17,749 bases of DNA from Clavulina sp. PMI_390 (taxonomy: Eukaryota > Basidiomycota > Agaricomycetes > Cantharellales > Hydnaceae). Made by a program: the position numbers and the translations under genes. Each line of letters starts with the position of its first letter. Within the stretch, counting starts at the first letter, position 1. Below the pieces are notes generated by a model, which saw only the letters and a list, made by a program, of their open reading frames with translations, searched no databases and was not told the origin of the DNA. The stretch lies in the NCBI GenBank assembly GCA_015039315.1, contig WIDE01000190.1, forward strand, positions 22,260 to 40,008, in the 5' to 3' direction. This document shows positions 9,845 through 17,749 of this stretch, piece after piece.

Positions 9845-10692
9845 ATGGCCGCAGCACTCCCTCCCGAGTACACACCCACGGATCAAAGCGTTCCTACCAG
9901 GGTATGACCAATATACCACCCTAACTTCCCAGAGCTTTACTAATAGGAGATATTGATACCCTCGCTAGACACAAGAGCTTGCACAGTACTGCATGTGTTT
10001 CAGCAAGTGCCAAAAGTGCGATCCATATTGACTTCAGCATTTCTACCATAGTGTACTATCAGCTCTTCCAAAGTGACCAACCGATTCCATCGTACTACTG
10101 CGCTGATATCAGTAATCGGGCAATCGGAAAAATACTTCGTATCAGCGTTGCTCCTCCCAAAACATTCGGACTTTTCAGGCGTGCTATTGCCAAGCTGGAA
10201 GGGTTTGAGGCCCCAGATGCGCTGAATGTTTATTTGCCCGAGTCAGACGATCCCGTCCAGGAGACGACCCGTATCTCCTTTATACCAGGTGCTCCGGGCA
10301 CCCTTGCTGATGACCCGTTATCGATAATCATCGTGTATTCTGCCCAGCGTAAATCGCACATCCCTGGAGTGCTGTCTCCAAACTCTCCGTCCCCTTGGAG
10401 TATCGATGTGGATGGGGTAGGGCAACCTGGTCGTGATCCGAATGACCCGAACTTCGTGCTATCATCTGCAATGCCTCCAAAATGGCGCACCGCGACCCCA
10501 GACAACGCCAAGACAACATCTTTATACCTTTTCCAATGGAATCCTACATCAGAACAGCCTCTAAAACTTCCAATCGAGATCAGTCATACTGAAACTGTAT
10601 TTGTGAACCCTAAGGTTCATCAGTTCTTGGAAGTTGATGGTAGGGTTTCCCTTCACGCACATAGCCATGTGATAGCTGATGTCGGATCATAG
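9845..10692 (+). CDS. Orphan-family protein, copy 1
   Basis: Not recognised. Model: exons 9845-9901, 9978-9990 (a 13-nt microexon) and 10052-10692; 236 aa. The third exon is certain (a 640-bp open frame). The 5' part is inferred by comparison with the copy at 15950-16794: joined this way it yields AQYLYYQLFQ, identical to that copy, with the intron at the same codon and phase. This requires a GC donor (T|GCATGT at 9991) in place of the paralogue's GT. Shared blocks: GKILRISVAPP, EGF, PGT...DDP, GVG.P...P..P and PPKW. No signal peptide, membrane segment or cysteine motif is seen; it is probably a cytosolic globular protein rich in beta structure. Unlike its paralogue it has no 3' introns. If the GC donor is not used, the 5' end is damaged and only the C-terminal 210 residues are intact. 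Confidence 0.7.
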
Positions 10693-10988
10693 GAGTCGTG
10701 TGTTCATGCGTTCAAATAATGCATCCAGGGAGTAGGAGGATCGGAGGTCAGCCTGCTCTCAGTTGTCAAAATTGATGACGTGCTCATGGTCGCTTTGGAT
10801 CCGAACATCTAGCTGCTGTATCAAACTTGATTAAATTCTGATACCCCTGCTACCTTGTTCCTATCGAGTACAATTGCCAATATCTCGATTCATTTCTCTA
10901 CGTTCCGATGATTCGTCCGTCATATATCAACTAGTGTACCCATGCTTGAAATTCCCACTACCAGAACTGTTCATTCGCTCTCAGCATC

Positions 10989-11403
10989 ATGCGTCCCTCT
11001 ACAACACAGCGAATTGACTCCACTTTCCATGGATCGTCTGCCCCTGTTCGCACATCATTCAAAAACAGTTTTCCTTTCTCTCTCTCTAATCCTGTCTATC
11101 CCCGATCGGACATAACTATCTGGCGGGAGCTATATTTGGTACGTTTGGCGGAATATATCATAGGTTAAGGGCGTATTACTAAACTGACAGCGACAAGCAC
11201 CTCCAACGTCATCGATACTCGCCAAATGGTGCTTTTATCGGGGGGCTAGGGAGCTTGCTGCGGCTATGAGGGCACCTTTGAGCGCCGCTGGGGTTTCAAC
11301 TATAAGTACGAGCCCGCAGCGGTTAGTAAAATATCGTCTTTCACCGGAGTTGCAGGGTCACTTACTCCATGCTGGGAACAGTAAAGTCATGTCGTCAAGG
11401 TAA
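10989..11403 (+). CDS. Doubtful two-exon gene antisense to the regulator's 3' end
   Basis: ATG at 10989 opens a 50-codon exon (10989-11138) that ends at GTACGT; a 52-bp intron with a TACTAAACTGACAG end joins to 11191-11403 in frame, giving 120 aa, Ser- and Pro-rich with many basic residues and no recognised domain. The splice signals are good and the second exon is open for 70 codons. Against it, that exon overlaps the last two exons of the minus-strand transcription factor, and open antisense frames of coding DNA are common by chance. I keep it as a low-confidence candidate. Confidence 0.22.
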
Positions 11404-13402
11404 TCAAGGAGCAGGCCGACAGATTGGCAGTACTGGATTGACAGCCCAGCATTCTCTTTCGCTTGAGACCGCCGTAACTCGCGAGCGATGACTCGGACGG
11501 CATTCATCATATGTGACTAGAGGTAATGCCTGAGCTTTCACTGTAAACCACGTCAATGCAAATTAGGACTTGCCGAATTCATCAATCCGACGTGATGGCG
11601 TTTATTCTTGCGCCCGTTGTCGCAAATTTCTATGAGCGCTCGGACACATTCAAACATTTTTCGCTTTGAGTTTGCATCGTCATCTGCCCGCACGCTATGC
11701 AGAATCAAACCACTTCCATAGAGGGCGGCATGGGCGAGAACGATGCGAGGATTAAAGGTATTGGAGGCTTCTTGAGGCTGAAGGCCTTTGTTGTCGAATA
11801 GAGCGAGAGAGGAAGAGAGCTGCGCGTTAACATCCATTTCAAGAGCCACATATTCCTCTTCGTGGCCATGATAACCGCTCGCTATATCATCAGCCGATCA
11901 GTTCTCGTAAACGTATGGTAAGAAAAGTGCAGGATACTTACCAGTTACGGAATGAGCAAATATCCGTACCCTCTCAAATGTTGCGAGGATGGCGAGTTTG
12001 ATGTGGAGGTCAAACCGCCAAAGTTCCTCAGCAGTCGTGGGTACCTATGGATAATCCTTATGTCAAAGGTATCGCAGCATCACAAGAGATAATATCACAG
12101 ACCTTCTCGTCATCGTATCCGAGGGAAATACCCCCCAAGATGAGTGACTGGCGGTCGTCGTTAGTAAAAGCTGGGGCGAATCCGCACAGCGGAGGTAAGG
12201 CTTGACATCCCACGTAAACAACGTGCGCTAGTCGTATTCGCTCCTCCGCTTCAGCCTTATCCTTTGGTGGAGGTAGAATATACCCATCAGGATACGAATG
12301 GTTGGTGCTCTTTACAGAAGGTTGACGACGAATCAGGCCGCAGGCCAGTGCGAAACGAGCAGTGGCCCCGACTGTGGCCATGCACTCCACTAGTCGTCGT
12401 TCCTTGGCAAAGAAGACATTCAAAATGAGGCTGGCCCACAGGAAGTGAGTACTACGATCGACAAACATCAGAGATTGTTGCAGGAAATGCCGGGTGCGCT
12501 GCAGGAAGAAGGGTTCGAAGGCGGTCAAGACGCCACCTTTGGTAGTGCATGCGCCAAGATAACAAGCGTTTAAGAAGCATGGGTGTATAGAGTTTGGGTG
12601 GGAGGATGGTAGAGATAGGCGATCCTTGAAGTAAGAAATATCCACGAGCACATTATACTGCGAGCGGTATGGAAGGAATAAATCTATTCTGTTCATGGAG
12701 GTCAGCTTAACCACGATCCAAGCTCCAACAGAGGAAAACATACAAGTATGTCGAGAGCGAAGGAGTCAATTCTTGAAAACTCGACAAGTCAAGTGAGTGC
12801 AGTTCCTGTTGGATAGCACTCTCGATAGTATTAGGCCCCAGTATAATAACTCCTTCATCGCTCTGTGGGCTCCCCACACCCCACGGTTTAGCACCATTGG
12901 CTTTGGCGGACGGAGATATAGGTGGCCGAGTCGAAAGGGGAGTTGGTTGGATTGACTTCCTAGACGGAGGAAACTTTCCCAAACGTTGACTTCTCTCGAG
13001 GAGTTTCTCGGATACCAGGAAGAGATCATGGGCTGATGATACCGTCAACTTGTGAACGATCAACTCTAGTTCCAGGATACGTGCTTCAAGTGCTTCTGTC
13101 AGTGATCGCCAGGGGCGTTTGACGATACCAGAGGCGTAGTCGCATTTTCTGCTAAGTCGACTGCAACGAGAACAGCGAGGTTTCAGACTATCACATTTCT
13201 GCAAGAGAAGGGGGTTTTAGTATTTTTCGATGCGTGGAAGATAAAAATAGGATTGAGCGAAAGGAAAGAATCCACAAGCTCGAAGGCCGATCGGCAAACC
13301 TGGCTTGAATGACGAACAGCCAACCAGAAATGCACGCACCGCTTTGATCTTTCGACATTGCAAACACGCGGCTCCTTTTTTCAATATCTCTCGCGAATTC
13401 AT
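11235..13402 (-). CDS. Zn2Cys6 (zinc-cluster) transcription factor
   Basis: Seven exons, in coding order: 13402-13340, 13198-12744, 12688-12103, 12044-11942, 11881-11574, 11516-11366, 11299-11235; 576 aa. A nuclear sequence-specific regulator by family. The binuclear zinc cluster is complete: C13, C16, C23, C30, C33, C40 with spacing C-x2-C-x6-C-x6-C-x2-C-x6-C and the basic stretch RKIKAKCD; the first intron splits it between A21 and K22. A leucine-rich helix (about 53-73) is a likely dimerisation coiled coil, followed by a Ser/Pro-rich linker. The rest resembles the fungal-specific regulatory domain, with LFLPYRSQ soon after residue 173 and LWRFDLHIK later. Six introns of 55-141 bp; the fifth (11573-11517) begins G|GCAAGT, a standard GC-AG intron. 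It diverges from the small gene at 13678. Target genes are unknown. The last short exon is the least certain part. Confidence 0.88.
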
Positions 13403-13677
13403 GCCGAGTTTAGAGTAGGTTGATAGCAATGTACGACTGCTACGACCTAGTAGCTAACCCATGCGGGGATGGGTTCGTTGTTAGCGGTCCCGTGAAGTCC
13501 TACAACAGAACCCCATACATGGATCTTTGTTGTTGTACTGTCAGAAGCACTCTAGCTAGAGTCTTTGGCGCTGTCGATTGGGTTGCTCGTCGGCTGCGAC
13601 CACGTGGTGGAGACGTGAGGCAGATTGTGGTTGGATAAAGTTGGTGCCCGCTCCGATGTTGCTTGACCATTGAGACA
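13403..13677. promoter_or_regulatory. Divergent promoter with E-box and 14-bp palindrome
   Basis: Only 275 bp separate the start codons of the zinc-cluster regulator (minus) and the small protein gene (plus), so they probably share control. The region contains a perfect 14-bp palindrome ACTCTAGCTAGAGT (13549-13562) and a 10-bp palindrome ACCACGTGGT (13599-13608) centred on the CACGTG E-box bound by bHLH proteins. No clear TATA box is seen for either gene. Confidence 0.5.
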
Positions 13678-13972
13678 ATGACAACGTTCCAGATCCTCGC
13701 TGAGAATGTGACCAAATCCAGCCAGGTTCGATAGGTAAATGCCGCTATGATGTCGAACGAACTGATGCATATTTTAGGGTGGTCTGGGCGGTGACCAGGA
13801 TCTTGGTCTAAGCGCCCAGGACATTGATGCTAATTACGTCCACAAAGTGGACGCGCCGCAGCCAACGGCCCAAATCATTGGTAGCCTCGCGCGATCTAAT
13901 GTCGAGAAGCTTGTGCCTGTGCTGTCCGCCCTTTCTCCGAAAGAGTGTCCATTGTGTAGGACACATATCTGA
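13678..13972 (+). CDS. Small 80-residue protein with C-terminal CPLC motif
   Basis: Not recognised. Two exons, 13678-13725 and 13778-13972, with a 52-bp GT-AG intron in phase 0, give 80 aa. The protein begins MTTFQILAENV, has a Gly-rich patch (GGLGGDQ) at the junction, an amphipathic-looking helix region (AQIIGSLARSNVEKLVPVL), and ends ECPLCRTHI. The only two cysteines form this CPLC pair, which resembles half a zinc-binding or redox motif. No signal peptide or membrane segment. Confidence rests on both exons being in frame with protein-like composition across a consensus intron. It could also be the preserved end of a larger lost gene, since no ATG is found further upstream that extends it. 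Confidence 0.55.
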
Positions 13973-14211
13973 ATGGGTGAACCCAAAACTTGTCGTAATT
14001 TTCCCATGGCATTTATAACACTACATGCATTGGAGGTATATTGAACGCACAGGCTCGATATATATGAACCGAATAGCAACTGTTCAACAGATGGGACCGA
14101 CGATATGGACTGTGGAGTGTGTCAATGGTCAAACACATGCTTCTTCCAACCCCTGACAGTATCGCAACAAAAAAGGGATGAAATATATTATAGAAGACTA
14201 TAACAGCACAT

Positions 14212-14846
<635 letters not shown>

Positions 14847-14915
14847 GGTGGGTTCCAATGAGGAGTGAGTGAAGTAGTGGTGGGTGACCTGCACAGTGAA
14901 CAGTATCCCCTTGCC

Positions 14916-14923
14916 TTTTTATA
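14916..14923 (-). promoter_or_regulatory. TATA box of the RNase gene
   Basis: On the minus strand TATAAAAA lies about 70 bp before the RNase start codon, a normal distance, with nothing competing nearby. Confidence 0.65.
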
Positions 14924-15880
14924 TCTCACAGAGAGATCATTAGGCTTAGTTGGGATAGGTGGGGTCAACGAACGTGGTGATAGGGTAGGCGAAATTTCAA
15001 AATAGTCTCCACACATAATGAGGAGGACCACAAGGACTACAGCACCGTGAGGAGGACGAGAATCGCCAAGCGAAGCATGTGGGCCACGAGGGTGTCCTAT
15101 ACTTAGCCCCGAGCACGCGCTATGATCAACTTCATATTGATCGAAGACACGAAGTTCGAGCGCTTGGCGACATAAGAGGTGACGAGGAGTGCAAAGCTTT
15201 AGCCGATCACATTGAGCGCACATGCTTACTGAACGAAAGCGACCAGAAGCATGGATCGAGGAGATGATTCGCATCATGAGTCATCAAGATTGAACTTAAA
15301 CGTGCGCTCTGATTCACGTAATGGCGTTTTCAGTATCCCAGAGCCAGACCATTGAGCTTGGAGAGTGACGAATAGCGCCGGGGTCCACAAGCCTGCCAAG
15401 ATGTCATCGGCTACCTAACCAGTGGTGTAGATGAAGGAGTATATTCAAACGTAGCGAAACAATGTGATAGGAGTGGGTGGGGCCGTAGACGAGACACCAC
15501 ATGAACAGCACCTTGATCTGTGTTTGCCAGTAGTTGCTACGACGACAACACCAAATAGCATGCCTCCATCCCAGCAATTCCCATTACTTATGGACGTATG
15601 AGTGTGCAGTTTTCTTCTTTATTAAGACTGGTGAGGGTGTTCGTGAGAGATCAATGGACTCCGAGCCAACCGCCAACCGCCCCGATGAAGCACCGCCTCG
15701 CATCTGTTCAATCGTCAGTCATGCACCACCAGGTATAGCTTTGACTGTACATCTGGGCCAAACCAGCCGCGCTCTCTGGCGGTCACTCGCTTCGCAATTG
15801 CTGTGCTCTGCTCAGTTGTAACGCTCTACTTATTGCTGAAGGCGCCCGCCACTACCTTTTGGTAGCTGCTGCGACCCTGC
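14924..15880. other. Intergenic between RNase and orphan-family copy 2
   Basis: The two flanking genes are divergent, so this 1-kb stretch holds both upstream regions. The open frames here (for example 14753-15277 minus, 15534-15821 plus) have no domain and do not join across introns convincingly. A small dyad CTACC/GGTAG with a 4-base loop is at 15852-15865, just before the next TATA box. Confidence 0.55.
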
Positions 15881-15888
15881 GAGCCTCA

Positions 15889-15894
15889 TATATA
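15889..15894 (+). promoter_or_regulatory. TATA box of orphan-family copy 2
   Basis: TATATA lies 61 bp upstream of the start codon, followed by a C-rich leader ending CTCCAACGCG just before the ATG. Confidence 0.6.
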
Positions 15895-15949
15895 GAAACG
15901 CCCCCTCGCCCATCGCCTCTCAACACCAGCGAAACACTTCTCCAACGCG

Positions 15950-16794
15950 ATGCCGCAACCTCAAATTACTCTCGACGCTGCCAATTCTATCACTCAGGCC
16001 CAATACTGTGAGCGCATCTCCATATTATCGCATAGACGTGGCTGACTCATTCATCTCCATCTCATTCAGTATACTATCAACTATTCCAGCAGAACAGGCC
16101 TTTAGTGTCTCGCCATCCCACGAGTGTTGAGCAAGACACGGTTGGCAAAGTTCGCCGTATCAGCGTCGCCCCACCTCAGACCGTATTCATCTTCCAGTCC
16201 TACATCGCTGGCGAAGAAGGGTTCAAGGTCGGCGACATCGTATCGACCTACTTTTCCAACCACAATGTACCAGCACCAGTAACCGAACAGATCTACACGT
16301 CCCAAGGAGGGCCAGGCACTACACCTGAGAACCCCACAGCATTCATTGTCCGTGACAATGCTGTTCGAAGCGCTGCTCCGCTTTGGACGCTAGATGATCG
16401 AGGCGTCGGGATCCCAAAGCTCGAGCCATTGCTCCCTCATCTCGTACGGACTGGGTTGAAACCACCAAAGTGGCAGATTGCGTACACGACCATCACCACT
16501 TACTATTTCGATGTCGATACTCGGGTGCTGGAAAGTTGGACGGACTGCAAGACCATCCCCGCTCGACATATGGTCTGGGTCAAGCCGGAAAGCGCAGTGG
16601 AAGTTACCGTAAAAGGTATTGCGCTTCTTCTATGAACGTTCCTCTATGCGACTGACTCATGAACCCACTCCGCAGGTCAAACTTTCAGGTGTCCCGAAAT
16701 CATTCATGTTTCGGCGAGACGGATCTGCCGTAAGCCCACTTTCTCAGATAACTAGGAATATATAATAACTGACTGCTTACTCCCATAGGGATAA
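15950..16794 (+). CDS. Orphan-family protein, copy 2
   Basis: Not recognised; a paralogue of the gene at 9845. Model: exons 15950-16007, 16070-16608, 16676-16729, 16789-16794; 218 aa. The first intron is GT-AG at the same place (after AQY, phase 1) as in copy 1. Shared blocks: AQYLYYQLFQ, GKVRRISVAPPQT, EEGF, GGPGT..ENP, GVGIP...P..P, PPKW and V.VKP. For the 3' end I chose the donor at 16609 because it gives EVTVKLSGVPKSF and a C-terminus ending DGSAG; counted from the shared V.V.P block this tail is the same length as that of copy 1. The donor at 16616 gives a different tail. Another possible acceptor at 16822 would extend the protein by about 30 residues to a stop near 16910. No signal peptide, membrane segment or catalytic motif is visible. 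Has a TATA box, so probably expressed. Confidence 0.75.
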
Positions 16795-17339
16795 ACGAGA
16801 AACGCTTGATCATGGAGTGAAGAATATTATCCACCTCGACACCACTGGTGGGCCGGTGCTCCCAGGCACTTTCCCACGCGTCGACGCTCCTGACGGCCGT
16901 GCCGCATGATTCGCCAGCCAAAACAACTTGGGACTCCCGCAATCACTCATAGACTTGTAGCATATCATCACTGTAGTATATGTACGTGTAAAAATATATG
17001 ACGAAACGCAACGGCGTCGGAGTGGAGGTGTCGCCGAACGGCAGTCGGCGAGGACGCGTTGCCTGTACTGAATTGGTGTGGAGGCATCGCAGCATAGCTT
17101 GTGGCAAATCATTTGCAAGATATATCTCGTCGCCTCTTCTCCTCTCCCTTCCACCTCGTGCAATCCTGTCTGTCTCTCGCCCCCTCTCCCGCATCCACCA
17201 GCGGGTGTCCTCACTGCTCCGAGCTCGCCGTCCTCTTCGATTCACCGAGCCAAACCCTACTGTTTCTACTACTGTCAATCCGGAGCTCGAGTCTGTGATC
17301 CGAAATAACCCTAGGAGACGCCTCCAGGCATTGCTATCC
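16795..17339. other. Intergenic or 5' leader of the last gene
   Basis: Contains a 30-codon open stretch (16823-16910) that may be an alternative last exon of the preceding gene, then AT-rich sequence near 16960-17000 and a strongly pyrimidine-rich run at 17130-17220 typical of a fungal promoter or 5' leader. The frame of the next gene stays open leftward to an ATG at 16998, but that upstream peptide looks like translated leader. Confidence 0.5.
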
Positions 17340-17749
17340 ATGACGACCCCTCTAGGCGCAGCAGAGTCTCCTGCTGCCGAAAAAATCCAAGACATTCCCA
17401 TTCTTAAGCCATCTCGTGAGATCCCCACCTCCTTCGGATGTAAGCCTCTCCTTATCAAAGCCTGGGCGCAGTCGGTTCGTCAGCTGACAATCGGAACACC
17501 TTGTAGCAAGCTTCTCATCATGGTGGGCCTCAAACTCGAAATCGAGTACTCTCAGTGAAGAAAGACTATTCTCTCGTACACCATTTTTCGTCCCCACCAA
17601 CTTTACCCCTTCGTCAGGGACCGATGCCCCCTCCGAACATGGCGTTCGAGCCTCCCTATCCTTCGTCCACCTCAATTCTCCGAAAAGATACATGAATACT
17701 CTATCAATTCTGCCTACGGGGACAAACGTTGCCGCCTCATCAAGTCGGC
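17340..17749 (+). CDS. N-terminal part of a probable CLD1/ABHD5-like alpha/beta hydrolase (runs off the window)
   Basis: Two exons visible: 17340-17439 and 17507 to the window end, with a 67-bp GT-AG intron (CTGAC branch site); 114 complete codons, open at the right edge. After splicing the protein reads MTTPLGAAES at the start, then SSFSSWW (34-40), EERLFSRTPFF (51-61) and VHLNSPKRYMNTLSI (87-101). An N-terminal SxWW segment, an LPFF-like element and an RYxNTLxI strand before the hydrolase core resemble fungal cardiolipin-specific deacylase and CGI-58/ABHD5-type proteins, which act on mitochondrial or lipid-droplet lipids. This is from memory of the family pattern, and the catalytic core lies outside the window, so the identity is tentative. 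An earlier ATG at 16998 in the same frame would add about 114 residues with a basic, Ser-rich, targeting-like composition; I prefer 17340. Confidence 0.6.

Noticed and set aside
15534..15821. 95-codon plus-strand frame including an internal MDSEPTANRPDE start
   Set aside because: The only intron that would extend it is 34 bp, too short; it sits in the upstream region of copy 2.
16616..16820. Splicing of orphan-family copy 2 from donor 16616, ending at TGA 16818-16820
   Set aside because: It stays open but gives an arginine-rich tail with no likeness to copy 1; the donor at 16609 gives a matching tail length and more protein-like text.
16943..17458. Minus-strand frames of up to 171 codons, and extension of the last gene to ATG 16998
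   Set aside because: The minus frames are shadows of a pyrimidine-rich leader and exon 1 of the last gene; the upstream extension is mostly translated leader sequence.

Overview
The window looks like nuclear DNA of a filamentous fungus, most likely an agaricomycete (basidiomycete). Genes are split by many introns of about 52-141 bp with GT-AG (sometimes GC-AG) ends and CTAAC/CTGAC-type branch sites, and the families fit: a ricin-B-type lectin, a Zn2Cys6 regulator, a secreted RNase T1-type enzyme and alpha/beta-hydrolase-fold proteins. A Rhizoctonia/Ceratobasidium-like genome is my guess from overall feel only. No prokaryotic features, rRNA, tRNA or CRISPR were seen. All gene models are hand-spliced from the sequence and were chosen because frames stay open across consensus splice sites and the joined proteins make family sense.

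Layout. 1-5040: about 5 kb with no supportable gene, holding a (AGAAC)10 microsatellite. 5149-6379 (+): a five-exon, two-domain ricin-B-type lectin. 6380-7625: intergenic, rich in short palindromes. 7626-9221 (+): a six-exon alpha/beta-hydrolase-fold gene interrupted by one in-frame TGA and lacking the usual catalytic residues. 9845-10692 (+): an orphan-family protein (copy 1). 11235-13402 (-): a seven-exon Zn2Cys6 transcription factor; a doubtful two-exon frame (10989-11403, +) overlaps its 3' end in antisense. 13403-13677: a divergent promoter with an E-box and a 14-bp palindrome. 13678-13972 (+): a two-exon gene for an 80-residue protein ending in a CPLC motif. 14212-14846 (-): a secreted guanyl-specific RNase (T1/N1 type) with all catalytic residues. 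15950-16794 (+): orphan-family copy 2. 17340-end (+): the N-terminal part of a protein resembling CLD1/ABHD5-type alpha/beta hydrolases, cut by the window edge.

The genes do not form an obvious pathway. The most notable point is the pair of diverged paralogues (9845-10692 and 15950-16794) of a family I do not recognise. They share an intron position and several motifs and flank the regulator, the small CPLC protein and the secreted RNase. Other points are the internal duplication of the lectin (a matching intron in each half), the damaged hydrolase, and two probable GC-AG introns.
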